Source: Treponema sp.
GTDB taxonomy: Bacteria; Spirochaetota; Spirochaetia; Treponematales; Breznakiellaceae
Length of the DNA: 11,076 bases
NCBI GenBank assembly: GCA_031280065.1
Contig: JAITHH010000044.1
Location: forward strand, 1 to 11,076
Reading direction: 5' to 3'
Part shown: piece after piece, positions 5,762 to 11,076 of the stretch
How the letters are laid out: every line of letters starts with the position of its first letter
How positions within the stretch are numbered: the stretch's first letter is position 1
Notes under the pieces: generated by a model
Told to the model about the DNA's origin: nothing
Seen by the model: the letters and a program-made list of their open reading frames with translations, nothing else
Database searches by the model: none
Program-made: the position numbers and the translations under genes

Positions 5762-7588
5762 ATGGCGTTTATCAGAAAGAGCCGGACTCCAAGAGCTGTT
5801 AAAACAGAGGAATCCGGCGGTTTTGACCAAGGTTTGTGGGAGGCGGGGGCGGATGCATCCGGCGGCGAGCCGGCTGCTGTCGCGGAGAACAACGGCGATT
5901 CATGGGAAGATGAAAACGGCGAGAGAGCCGGCGGTAAAGCGGTCGTCGTGCGGACACGGCGTACCGCGGTCCGGGAGCGGACTCCCGCTGACGAGCCGGC
6001 GTATTCCGATGAAGCCCCGATCCGCCGGGGGCCGGGCCGTCCCAGAACCCGCCGTCCTTATGATCAGCCCGTTGCCGCAGCAGCGGTTCAGCAGGAGTCA
6101 GGGCCAACGGCGGAACAGCCGGCTGCGCCGTTGGCCGGGTCTGTAGAGGCAAGCCCCGCAGCCGCTCCCGGCGGGAATGGAAACGGCGCGGCGCCCGCTA
6201 TGCCTGCGGCGCCGGTCTCCGGGATTTCTCCGGTAATTCCCCGGAACCTGCCTTCCATGCCGGACATCTACGGCAAGCCTGAACCCCGCCTGGATCAGGA
6301 CAATGGCAAGCTCCGGCTTTCCATTAACGAGCTTATCCGGCTCAACATGATAGACCTGCGGGAATTGGCGGCGGGTTACAGCGTTTCCCATGACGATATG
6401 GTTGCCCTCAAAAAGCAGGAGATCGTCTTTTTGATACTAAAGGCCCACACGGAGCGGGGGGGCATCATCTACGCCTATGGTTCCCTGGAAATCCTTCCCG
6501 ACGGTTACGGCTTTTTGCGGAGTCCCCAGAACTCCTATCTTCCCGGCCCGGACGACATCTACATCAGTCCCAGCCAGATACGGCTCTTCGCCCTCAAAAC
6601 CGGGGACACGGTCTACGGCCAGATCAGGAGCCCCAAGGAGCAGGAGCGTTTCTTCGCCATGCTCCGGGTGGAAACGGTGAATTACGAGGACCCCACGGTG
6701 GCCCAGAACCGGATTCCTTTTGACAACCTCACTCCCCTGTACCCGGACCACAAGCTGGACCTGGAATTCATTACCGAAGGCATCAGCGAGCGGATCATCA
6801 ACCTCTTCTGTCCCATTGGCAAGGGTCAGCGGGCCCTGATCGTGGCCCCTCCCCGGACAGGGAAGACCATCATGATGCAGAAAATCGCCAACGCGATCAC
6901 CAAGAACCACCCGGAGGTCTACCTGATTGTGCTGCTTATCGACGAGCGGCCCGAAGAGGTAACCGACATGGAGCGGACGGTCCGCGCGGAGGTGATCTCT
7001 TCGACCTTCGACGAGCAGGCGGCCCGGCACGTGCAAGTAACGGAGATGGTGCTGGAAAAGGCGCGGCGTTTGGTGGAACACAAGAAGGACGTGGTGATCC
7101 TCCTGGACTCCATCACCCGGCTGGCCCGGGCCTACAACCAGACGGTGCCCACCAGCGGCAAGATACTCTCCGGCGGCGTGGACTCCAACGCCCTGCACAA
7201 GCCCAAGCGCTTCTTCGGCGCGGCCCGGAACATCGAGGAGGGGGGGAGCCTCACCATCATTTCTACCGCCCTTATCGAGACCGGCAGCCGCATGGACGAG
7301 GTTATTTTTGAGGAATTCAAGGGCACGGGCAACTTGGAGATCAACCTGGACCGGCGGATTAGCGACCGGCGGCTCTTTCCGGCGATCAATATTAAGAAAT
7401 CCGGGACCCGGAAGGAAGAACTGTTGCTTACCGAAGAGGAACTCCAGAAGATATGGATACTCCGCAAGGCTATCAACCCCATGGACGACATTGAGATCAT
7501 CGAACTCCTGGTTGACAGGATGAAGAAAAGCAAGAATAATGAGGCGTTCCTTAAATCTATGAATACCGGAAGCGCCGGCGTGGATTGA
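5762..7588 (+). CDS. rho: Transcription termination factor Rho with long N-terminal extension
   Basis: A 608-aa hexameric RNA helicase/translocase. GGAG (5751-5754) sits 7 bases before the ATG at 5762; a TTG at 5756 is too close. Residues 1-180 are Gly/Ala/Pro-rich and charged, with a basic [12 protein letters not shown] segment (88-99), and look disordered. The Rho core follows: N-terminal helices ([20 protein letters not shown]), cold-shock RNA-binding fold ([16 protein letters not shown]), Walker [10 protein letters not shown] (361-369), Walker B VVILLDS (444-450), Q-loop region [21 protein letters not shown]-loop FKGTGN (519-524), and the arginine-finger region [10 protein letters not shown]. 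All core elements are intact, and the core is about 420 aa, as in E. coli. The product should be active and likely bicyclomycin-type, while the N-terminus is lineage-specific. Confidence 0.97.
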   Translation: MAFIRKSRTPRAVKTEESGGFDQGLWEAGADASGGEPAAVAENNGDSWEDENGERAGGKAVVVRTRRTAVRERTPADEPAYSDEAPIRRGPGRPRTRRPYDQPVAAAAVQQESGPTAEQPAAPLAGSVEASPAAAPGGNGNGAAPAMPAAPVSGISPVIPRNLPSMPDIYGKPEPRLDQDNGKLRLSINELIRLNMIDLRELAAGYSVSHDDMVALKKQEIVFLILKAHTERGGIIYAYGSLEILPDGYGFLRSPQNSYLPGPDDIYISPSQIRLFALKTGDTVYGQIRSPKEQERFFAMLRVETVNYEDPTVAQNRIPFDNLTPLYPDHKLDLEFITEGISERIINLFCPIGKGQRALIVAPPRTGKTIMMQKIANAITKNHPEVYLIVLLIDERPEEVTDMERTVRAEVISSTFDEQAARHVQVTEMVLEKARRLVEHKKDVVILLDSITRLARAYNQTVPTSGKILSGGVDSNALHKPKRFFGAARNIEEGGSLTIISTALIETGSRMDEVIFEEFKGTGNLEINLDRRISDRRLFPAINIKKSGTRKEELLLTEEELQKIWILRKAINPMDDIEIIELLVDRMKKSKNNEAFLKSMNTGSAGVD

Positions 7589-7613
7589 GAAGCGGACTGT
7601 GAGTGAGGATTTT

Positions 7614-7817
7614 ATGCAAGAGAAGATACATCCCAGATATGAAGTTGCCAAGATTACCTGCGCCTGTGGGAATGTGATAGAAACCCGGTCCACCGCAAAG
7701 GACCTTAAGGTGGAGATATGTTCCGCCTGCCATCCTTTTTTTACTGGAAAACAAAAGCTGGTTGACACCGCCGGACGGATAGAGCGGTTCCGCAGGAAAT
7801 ACAACATCAAAGAGTGA
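7614..7817 (+). CDS. rpmE: 50S ribosomal protein L31, zinc-binding form
   Basis: A 67-aa protein, [20 protein letters not shown] onward, ending in FRRKYNIKE. The IHPxY start, CxCGN, TRST and [13 protein letters not shown] blocks are those of L31. Cys16, Cys18, Cys36 and Cys39 form the zinc site of the C+ form, which is replaced by a zinc-free paralogue under zinc limitation in many bacteria. A GTG at 7599 is in frame, but ATG at 7614 with GTGAGGA just upstream gives the standard N-terminus. It lies 25 bases after rho and is likely in the same transcript; rho-rpmE linkage is common. Confidence 0.95.
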   Translation: MQEKIHPRYEVAKITCACGNVIETRSTAKDLKVEICSACHPFFTGKQKLVDTAGRIERFRRKYNIKE

Positions 7818-7874
7818 TCGGGACCCGGCGCGTTTTCTCTAGGGAAGGGCTGATTAAACCGGGCTTTTTAACCA

Positions 7875-7933
7875 GGTCTGCGGATTTTCACGGATTTCCG
7901 GCAACAAAAACCTTCTAATCCGCGGACCCTTTT
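7875..7933 (+). terminator. Stem-loop terminator after rpmE
   Basis: GGTCTGCGGATT (7875-7886) pairs over 12 bp (one U-G) with AATCCGCGGACC (7917-7928), followed by CTTTT. The loop is 30 bases and holds a small CGGA/TCCG hairpin. A second, outer pairing, AGGGC-TGATTAA (7846-7857) with TTAATCA-AC-GCCCT (7946-7959), encloses it. It lies between convergent genes and could end rpmE transcripts; the T-run is short. The CGGATTTTCACGGATTT wording resembles a dispersed intergenic repeat I have seen in other genomes, which I cannot verify here. Confidence 0.5.
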
Positions 7934-7959
7934 GATGCCTTTGCATTAATCAACGCCCT

Positions 7960-8991
7960 CTATGGAAGGCTAATCTGATAACAGGGGGGTATTTTTTTCC
8001 CCCGGAAATCTTCATCCCGTATCTGTCCGGTAATGTCCCGGACGGCGGCCTGGGGGAAGGTCTCAAGAGAGAGGCGGAAATGCCGGGGCGGGGCGCTGAA
8101 GTAGAGGATGCCGCCGTCCGCGATAAGGCCGAGGCATTGGCCGATAAGGTCCTGGTGGTCCCGTTTAATGTCCAGGGAGCCGCGCATCTTTTTTGAGTTG
8201 GAAAAGGCCGGCGGGTCCAGGATGATAATGTCCCAGCGCGACCGTTTTTGCCGGGCCTCATGGATAAAGCGTAATGCGTCCATCCGAATGAGCCGGTAGG
8301 GAAGGGGCGGACTTGCTCCGGGGGGGCCTATCCATTGGGCGCGGAGGCCGTTTAAGGCAAAGTTTTCCGCCCCCCAAGCAAGGTAGGTATTGGATATATC
8401 CACCGAATCTACCTCAGCCGCCCCTCCCCGGGCGGCGTACACCGAACAGACGGCGGTATAGCAAAACAGATTCAGTATGCGTTTTCCCTTGGCCTCTTCC
8501 CGGACCCGGTTTCGCAGGAGGCGCCGGTCCGGGAAGAGGCCGGTATCCAGGTAGTCCGAAAGATTCGCCTGGAAGAGGAGCCCCCCTTCGCGGATATGCC
8601 GGCTGATTGCCGCGCCGCTGAATTTTTGGTATTGGGCTCTTCCCTGCTGGCGCCGGCGTTCTTTCAGGTAGATACGGTCTGGGGAGATGTCCAGTGCCCG
8701 GGCCGCCGCGTCTCGCATACGCGCCGTCCACAGGGCTTCTTCCGCCGCGTCTTTTTGATAGGGCCGCCGGTACAGCGCTCCGGAAACCGCGCCCCCATAC
8801 CAGTCTAAGACCAGGGGGATTTCGGGAATATCCCGGTCGTAAAGCCGGAAAACCTCATTGCCGGTCCGCTTCGCCCATTTCTTGAGATGCCGGAAGCGTT
8901 TTTGCACCCGGTTGTAGAGCATTTCCGCCTGCGCGGCGTTTTTTGCTGCTTCTTCCATAAAAATAAGCGCCCCCCAATACGGCGGCCTCAT
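7960..8991 (-). CDS. RlmK-like 23S rRNA methyltransferase
   Basis: A 343-aa class I SAM-dependent methyltransferase resembling the RlmK half of RlmKL, which makes m7G2069 in 23S rRNA. Evidence: the RlmK-type lead-in LYNRVQKRFRHLKKWAKRTG and FRLYDRDIPE (25-57), the FQANLSDYLDTGLFPDRRLL block (140-159), SAM motif I as ILNLFCYTA (172-180), the acidic loop VDSVDISNTYL (194-204), and motif IV DPPAFSNSKKM (259-269) with nearby KRDHQDLI. It lacks an RlmL/THUMP portion, so it is a stand-alone enzyme. Motif I ends CYTAV where most relatives have CYTGS or similar, a mild deviation. The start may be ATG 8991 or ATG 8958 (preceded by a G-rich run); neither ribosome binding site is decisive. It converges on rpmE. 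Substrate site is inferred from family only. Confidence 0.75.
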   Translation of the reverse strand: MRPPYWGALIFMEEAAKNAAQAEMLYNRVQKRFRHLKKWAKRTGNEVFRLYDRDIPEIPLVLDWYGGAVSGALYRRPYQKDAAEEALWTARMRDAAARALDISPDRIYLKERRRQQGRAQYQKFSGAAISRHIREGGLLFQANLSDYLDTGLFPDRRLLRNRVREEAKGKRILNLFCYTAVCSVYAARGGAAEVDSVDISNTYLAWGAENFALNGLRAQWIGPPGASPPLPYRLIRMDALRFIHEARQKRSRWDIIILDPPAFSNSKKMRGSLDIKRDHQDLIGQCLGLIADGGILYFSAPPRHFRLSLETFPQAAVRDITGQIRDEDFRGKKIPPCYQISLP

Positions 8992-9031
8992 GTTGAAGAG
9001 GTCCGCCTAACGCTCAAGCGGTTCCTAGTTC

Positions 9032-9040
9032 TGGTATAAA
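9032..9040 (+). promoter_or_regulatory. Possible extended -10 upstream of the palindrome block
   Basis: TGGTATAAA (9032-9040) matches the extended -10 form used elsewhere in this window. A start about 6-7 bases downstream would fall at the first base of the 9045-9079 hairpin. No -35 is recognisable, so this is a weak call. Confidence 0.3.
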
Positions 9041-9044
9041 TAGT

Positions 9045-9079
9045 GTCTGTCCATAAAGCCGGTTACTTTATGGACAGAC
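9045..9079. repeat. Palindrome 1: perfect 14-bp stem
   Basis: GTCTGTCCATAAAG (9045-9058) and CTTTATGGACAGAC (9066-9079) are exact reverse complements with a 7-base loop CCGGTTA. It is the first of a series of inverted repeats upstream of the methyltransferase gene. Its arm resembles that of palindrome 2 (9112-9145). Confidence 0.9.
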
Positions 9080-9081
9080 CT

Positions 9082-9105
9082 AAAGGCCGCGAAAATGCGG
9101 CTTTT
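9082..9105 (+). terminator. Small GC hairpin with T-run
   Basis: GCCGC (9086-9090) pairs with GCGGC (9097-9101); AAA/TTT can extend it past a bulged G. CTTTT (9101-9105) follows on the plus strand. It would act as a short intrinsic terminator for an RNA running through palindrome 1. Confidence 0.35.
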
Positions 9106-9111
9106 AAGGAA

Positions 9112-9145
9112 GTCTGTCTATAATGTGTCCGCCTTATAGACAGAT
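9112..9145. repeat. Palindrome 2: 11-bp stem plus G-U
   Basis: GTCTGTCTATAA (9112-9123) pairs with TTATAGACAGAT (9134-9145) around a 10-base loop. Compared with palindrome 1 the arm changes C to T at one position and the opposite arm changes G to A, so pairing is kept. Confidence 0.85.
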
Positions 9146-9156
9146 TCTAAATACTA

Positions 9157-9190
9157 GAGCTGTTCTGAAATTTCAGTTTCAGAACAGCTT
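9157..9190. repeat. Palindrome 3: perfect 13-bp stem
   Basis: AGCTGTTCTGAAA (9158-9170) and TTTCAGAACAGCT (9177-9189) are exact reverse complements with a 6-base loop; a G-U pair extends it. A weaker inverted repeat, CCGCGGTT (9201-9208) with AACC-C-GCGG (9229-9237), follows directly. Confidence 0.9.
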
Positions 9191-9237
9191 CCGTTTTAAA
9201 CCGCGGTTGCACACGGCTTTAGCCTGAGAACCCGCGG

Positions 9238-9274
9238 GACGTGTTCCGACACCAACCGGATTTTGGAACACGTC
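9238..9274. repeat. Palindrome 4: perfect 10-bp stem
   Basis: GACGTGTTCC (9238-9247) and GGAACACGTC (9265-9274) are exact reverse complements with a 17-base loop. The arm aligns with palindrome 3 over 11 positions with three compensated changes. It abuts the stop codon of a small minus-strand frame. Confidence 0.85.
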
Positions 9275-9423
9275 TACTGATACGAGCGCCGCCGGTCTTT
9301 GTCTATGAACAGCGGCGCCCTGGTATATCCGCCGGTATATTTTGACTGGAGATATTTTTTAGTCAAAATGGCAAGTTTGTCAACGGCGTTGCCGTGAAAA
9401 CCGCCGGACCGTAAAACGGACAT
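9274..9423 (-). CDS. Doubtful small ORF, 49 aa
   Basis: Reading leftward from ATG 9423, the product is MSVLRSGGFHGNAVDKLAIL followed by TKKYLQSKYTGGYTRAPLFI and DKDRRRSYQ. AAGGGGG lies about 5 bases upstream of the start. The composition is protein-like, but parts are encoded by inverted repeats (9286-9318 and 9339-9369), so it may be fortuitous or the tail of a decayed gene. No family is recognised. The frame is open upstream to 9504, but that section is the 17-bp palindrome and is unlikely to be coding. Confidence 0.25.
   Translation of the reverse strand: MSVLRSGGFHGNAVDKLAILTKKYLQSKYTGGYTRAPLFIDKDRRRSYQ
9286..9369. repeat. Two further inverted repeats
   Basis: GCGCCGC (9286-9292) pairs with GCGGCGC (9312-9318), a 7-bp stem with a 19-base loop. 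ATTTTGACT (9339-9347) pairs with AGTCAAAAT (9361-9369), a perfect 9-bp stem with a 13-base loop. Between them GGTATAT occurs as a direct repeat (9322-9328 and 9334-9340). Confidence 0.55.
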
Positions 9424-9446
9424 GAAGCCCCCTTGCAATAGCTGAT

Positions 9447-9492
9447 GGAACCCCTGGGGAACCGGTTGTTTTCCCGGTTCCCCAGGGGTTTC
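9447..9492. repeat. Palindrome 5: perfect 17-bp stem
   Basis: AACCCCTGGGGAACCGG (9449-9465) and CCGGTTCCCCAGGGGTT (9474-9490) are exact reverse complements around an 8-base loop; a G-T wobble and a G-C pair extend it to 19. Each arm also contains a CCCC-N-GGGG mini-palindrome. No T-run follows on either strand, so it is not a classical intrinsic terminator. It is the strongest single inverted repeat in the window. Confidence 0.95.
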
Positions 9493-9521
9493 CCGCCCTG
9501 GCATCCGCGGCTATGATAGCG

Positions 9522-9554
9522 CAAAGCGTCCGGCTTGAAAACCGCCCCGCTTTG
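9522..9554. repeat. 7-bp inverted repeat at the end of the palindrome block
   Basis: CAAAGCG (9522-9528) pairs with CGCTTTG (9548-9554) around 19 bases that contain a small CGG/CCG inner pair. It lies about 20 bases beyond the stop of the minus-strand gene at 9576 and could be its 3' hairpin, though there is no T-run. Confidence 0.4.
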
Positions 9555-9575
9555 AAGAACAGGGAATTAAACCCA

Positions 9576-10037
9576 TTAGAGATTAAATACCGCCCAATTC
9601 ATTGTCCAGCGAATAACCTCTACCTGATAAGGCAGCGTCTGCTCCTTTGGTTTGTCATCCAGGGAATATATCAAATGAAGTTTTACATCAAATTTATCCC
9701 CGATTTTTGCTCTTCTGAACAGGCTGTGCGGATTGAAATCAAAAAGAGGCATATACTTCCAATACCAGCCGGATTCCCTGTTCCAGGTATTGCCATGCCG
9801 TTCCAGATTAATAGTCTGGTTCTCCGCCAGAATTATTTCTTTTCCGCGGTATTCGAGGGATATTTTTTTAATTGCCAGCCGCTGGTATAACTCGTCGGCA
9901 AACAAGCGAACCAAAGGAAATTTATTCAGGGTAATATGAAAACCCTCATGATAGTTTATTTCTTCCCGGCGCGCTATGGTTATTGGATTGGCCAATTTTT
10001 TTTGAAGCGCGAAAGTAGAGATGGATAGAAACAGCAT
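9576..10037 (-). CDS. Unrecognised protein, probably truncated at the 5' end
   Basis: From ATG 10037 the protein is 153 aa: MLFLSISTFALQKKLANPIT, then a region predicted by eye to be beta-rich (IKKISLEYRGKEIILAENQT; Trp-rich SGWYWKYMPLFDFNP; KFDVKLHLIYSLDD), ending RWTMNWAVFNL. The short hydrophobic N-terminus preceded in frame by LYTTVFT suggests a signal peptide or single anchor that has lost its beginning; the frame continues upstream into the IS30 relic (to 10136), and no clear ribosome binding site precedes 10037. The coding region is visibly richer in A+T than the core genes, fitting acquired DNA. I do not recognise a family; a secreted or periplasmic protein is the most that can be inferred. 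Confidence 0.5.
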   Translation of the reverse strand: MLFLSISTFALQKKLANPITIARREEINYHEGFHITLNKFPLVRLFADELYQRLAIKKISLEYRGKEIILAENQTINLERHGNTWNRESGWYWKYMPLFDFNPHSLFRRAKIGDKFDVKLHLIYSLDDKPKEQTLPYQVEVIRWTMNWAVFNL

Positions 10038-10087
10038 CGTAAACACGGTAGTATAAAGTTGTGACACTAAACTATCGGAGGTTAACG

Positions 10088-10325
10088 ATGCCATATACGC
10101 GCTATAACATGGATGAAAGGAACGCGCTACAGGCAATGGAGGGTATGGGGCTGTCCAAAGATTATATGGCGGTGATACTGGGCAAGCGACTAAGCGGCAT
10201 ATACCGTGAGTTTAACCGCAACAGGTCAGGATGCGTGTACACCGAGTGAAGCCCAGGCGATGAGCGAACAGAGGCGGTTGGATAATAAACCGGGTCCGAA
10301 AACTGACGGCCATGCGCTCATGGGT
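10088..10325 (+). pseudogene. IS30-family transposase relic, N-terminal part
   Basis: GGAGG (10077-10081) precedes ATG 10088. The product MPYTRYNMDERNALQAMEGM, GLSKDYMAVILGKRLSGIYR and EFNRNR is the helix-turn-helix start of IS30 transposases (pattern: ER..L..m...G.S...IA..LG...S.I.RE..RN). The frame then stops at 10247-10249 after GCVYTE. One reading-frame shift away it resumes as SEAQAMSEQRRLDNKPGPKT, so one base appears to be lost near 10242. Homology ends at about 10320-10325, with the DDE catalytic domain (the remaining 250 or so residues) absent. It is thus both frameshifted and truncated. The left terminus of the element is probably between 10040 and 10070; no clear inverted-repeat partner remains. 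Confidence 0.75.
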
Positions 10326-10573
10326 GAGATTACCTCCCTGTCTTTATCTGTTTCAAGATGTATGATATTGGTTAATACTTTGCCTATCAGTTCAGATGTT
10401 CTTCCGTCAATGGCCATCCGCATACCGTATTCAAATATATCCCTCTGATTATATTTCACTTTATCCAATGCATCGTGCAGCGATACAAGCCCCATAGAAC
10501 GTGATAGTATAGAGAATATTAATGCGCGTTCAAATATGACATTATATTCTTCGATAAAGTCGCTTTCATTCAT
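10226..10573 (-). CDS. MotA-like cytoplasmic-domain protein, 3' end replaced
   Basis: The frame encodes 115 aa; the first 83 or so look native: MNESDFIEEYNVIFERALIF, RSMGLVSLHDALDKVKYNQR, DIFEYGMRMAIDGRTSELIG and IIHLETDKDREVIS. The pattern S.G..SL...........F..GM.M.IDG.......L...I..E.D resembles the cytoplasmic region of MotA/ExbB-type motor proteins, but without membrane helices. From about 10324 the codons are the reverse complement of the IS30 relic, so the C-terminus is foreign and the gene is truncated. TCCTC at 10581-10585 gives a GAGGA ribosome binding site 7 bases before the ATG, and a promoter lies just upstream, so it may still be expressed. The MotA link is by eye and tentative. 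Confidence 0.55.
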   Translation of the reverse strand: MNESDFIEEYNVIFERALIFSILSRSMGLVSLHDALDKVKYNQRDIFEYGMRMAIDGRTSELIGKVLTNIIHLETDKDREVISPMSAWPSVFGPGLLSNRLCSLIAWASLGVHAS

Positions 10574-10604
10574 AATCTTATCCTCAAAAATACTTTATAT
10601 GATT

Positions 10605-10613
10605 ATTATACCA
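10605..10613 (-). promoter_or_regulatory. Extended -10 promoter of the MotA-like gene
   Basis: On the minus strand TGGTATAAT is read from 10613 to 10605, a perfect -10 with extended TGG. No good -35 is seen at 17 bases (TAAATG). The start would fall near 10598, giving a leader of about 25 bases. Confidence 0.5.
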
Positions 10614-10651
10614 ATATATTTAACGGACATTTATTGATTCGACCTTTTGAC

Positions 10652-10689
10652 CAAATTTGGCGATTAAAACTTAATCGGGATCAAATTTG
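10652..10689. repeat. Nested palindrome downstream of the transporter gene
   Basis: CGATTAA (10661-10667) pairs with TTAATCG (10671-10677) around an AAC loop, flanked on each side by the self-complementary CAAATTTG (10652-10659 and 10682-10689), which also pair with each other. It begins 16 bases beyond the stop of the minus-strand binding-protein gene and may end its transcripts, although no T-run follows. Confidence 0.4.
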
Positions 10690-10704
10690 ACTTTGTCTAA
10701 AGGT

Positions 10705-11076
10705 TTATCTTCCTTCTCTATTTATCCACGCTACCCCCGGCAGAGGGCGGTATGCCTTAAACGAGAGGTATTTAAAAGGATGAATGTCCAACACATTGGG
10801 GAACCAGCCGTCCAGCTCACCGGTATCCACAATATTGAGGGCCGGGCTATAGGAGATAGGCAACACCGCGCCCCGGGAAAGAAGGAGCTTTTCCGCCTCC
10901 GCCAAGGTTCCCCATCGCTGATTCCCCTCCTCGCCCATGGATTTCTCCAAAAGCTTCTCATAATCCGCGTCATTATAACCAGCATCGTTCAGATTGGAAT
11001 CCCTGCGCCACATTTGAAGGAAAGTATAAGGATCGGCAAAATCCCCGATCCAGGTAGAAAATCCCACTGCGTAATC
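10705..11076 (-). CDS. Oligopeptide ABC transporter substrate-binding protein, C-terminal end (partial)
   Basis: The frame is open to the right edge; 123 C-terminal residues are visible, beginning DYAVGFSTWIGDFADPYTFL. Features of the OppA/DppA family (SBP_bac_5) are the W.GDF.DP..FL block, the SNLNDAGYNDADYEKLLEKS segment, the AEKLLLSRGAVLPISYSP block and the closing NVLDIHPFKYLSFK. These proteins are lipoproteins or periplasmic receptors that deliver peptides to an Opp-type permease. The last 15 residues (YRPLPGVAWINREGR) are a short extension past the usual end. The N-terminus with any lipobox lies outside the window. No permease or ATPase gene is visible. Confidence 0.85.
   Translation of the reverse strand, partial: DYAVGFSTWIGDFADPYTFLQMWRRDSNLNDAGYNDADYEKLLEKSMGEEGNQRWGTLAEAEKLLLSRGAVLPISYSPALNIVDTGELDGWFPNVLDIHPFKYLSFKAYRPLPGVAWINREGR

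Noticed and set aside
5546..5830. 94-aa minus-strand frame with a hydrophobic stretch over the rho leader
   Set aside because: It spans the pncC end, the rho promoter and the rho start, and lacks a ribosome binding site; the hydrophobic run is encoded opposite an AT-rich leader.
6437..7810. 457-aa minus-strand open frame opposite rho and rpmE
   Set aside because: It is antisense to two certain genes, has low-complexity Gly/Val/His/Arg text, and shows no motif; it results from codon bias in the GC-rich rho gene.
8313..8885. Several plus-strand frames inside the methyltransferase gene
   Set aside because: All are shadows of the minus-strand RlmK-like gene, which has intact SAM and DPPAFSNSKKM motifs.
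9045..9554. CRISPR array or tRNA cluster
   Set aside because: Repeats are inverted, of different sequence and uneven spacing, with no direct repeat-spacer pattern and no cloverleaf or CCA features.
9513..9890. 125-aa plus-strand frame
   Set aside because: Antisense to the more protein-like minus-strand gene at 9576-10037 and starting in an inverted repeat.
10061..10087. Upstream non-ATG start for the IS30 relic
   Set aside because: ATG 10088 with GGAGG six bases upstream and the usual family N-terminus is the better start.

Overview
The window reads as a chromosomal segment of a spirochaete, most likely Treponema sensu lato. The grounds are the gene order S20 - HU - Lnt ... Rho - L31, which I recall from memory as close to the T. 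pallidum order, the close HU and Lnt sequence character, and spirochaete-type small families (retropepsin-like protease, EYK-type PD-(D/E)XK-like protein). The genome is fairly GC-rich, so a host-associated or free-living treponeme is more likely than T. pallidum itself. This is inference; no database search was possible.

Layout. Positions 1-1300 are accessory: a leftward gene start at the left edge, a small retropepsin-like aspartic protease, a GC-rich structured spacer and a decaying PD-(D/E)XK-like gene. Positions 1303-5582 are a compact rightward gene train that begins at an extended -10 promoter: a 56-aa zinc-ribbon protein, rpsT, an HU-family gene, lnt, a stand-alone response regulator, a bactofilin and pncC (cinA C-terminal type). 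Most junctions overlap by 4-8 bases or are separated by 11-19 bases, except the 114-base rpsT-HU gap. Positions 5579-7930 hold rho and rpmE behind their own near-consensus promoter, whose -35 overlaps the pncC stop. The rho leader carries a 12-bp stem-loop, and a likely terminator follows rpmE. Convergent to them is a RlmK-like rRNA methyltransferase gene on the minus strand (7960-8991).

Positions 8992-11076 are accessory and partly degraded. Bases 9045-9554 contain almost no convincing gene but at least eight inverted repeats, several perfect over 10-17 bp. Pairs of them differ by compensatory changes that keep the stems intact. Beyond this lie an unrecognised minus-strand protein, a frameshifted and truncated IS30-type transposase relic, a MotA-like cytoplasmic-domain gene whose 3' end runs into that relic, and the C-terminal end of an oligopeptide-binding ABC transporter protein that continues past the right edge.

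The core genes combine translation (S20, L31, rRNA methylation), transcription termination (Rho), nucleoid structure (HU), lipoprotein maturation (Lnt), cell-shape scaffolding (bactofilin) and NAD recycling (PncC). The most unusual elements are the palindrome block at 9045-9554, the long basic and disordered N-terminus of Rho, and the rho leader.
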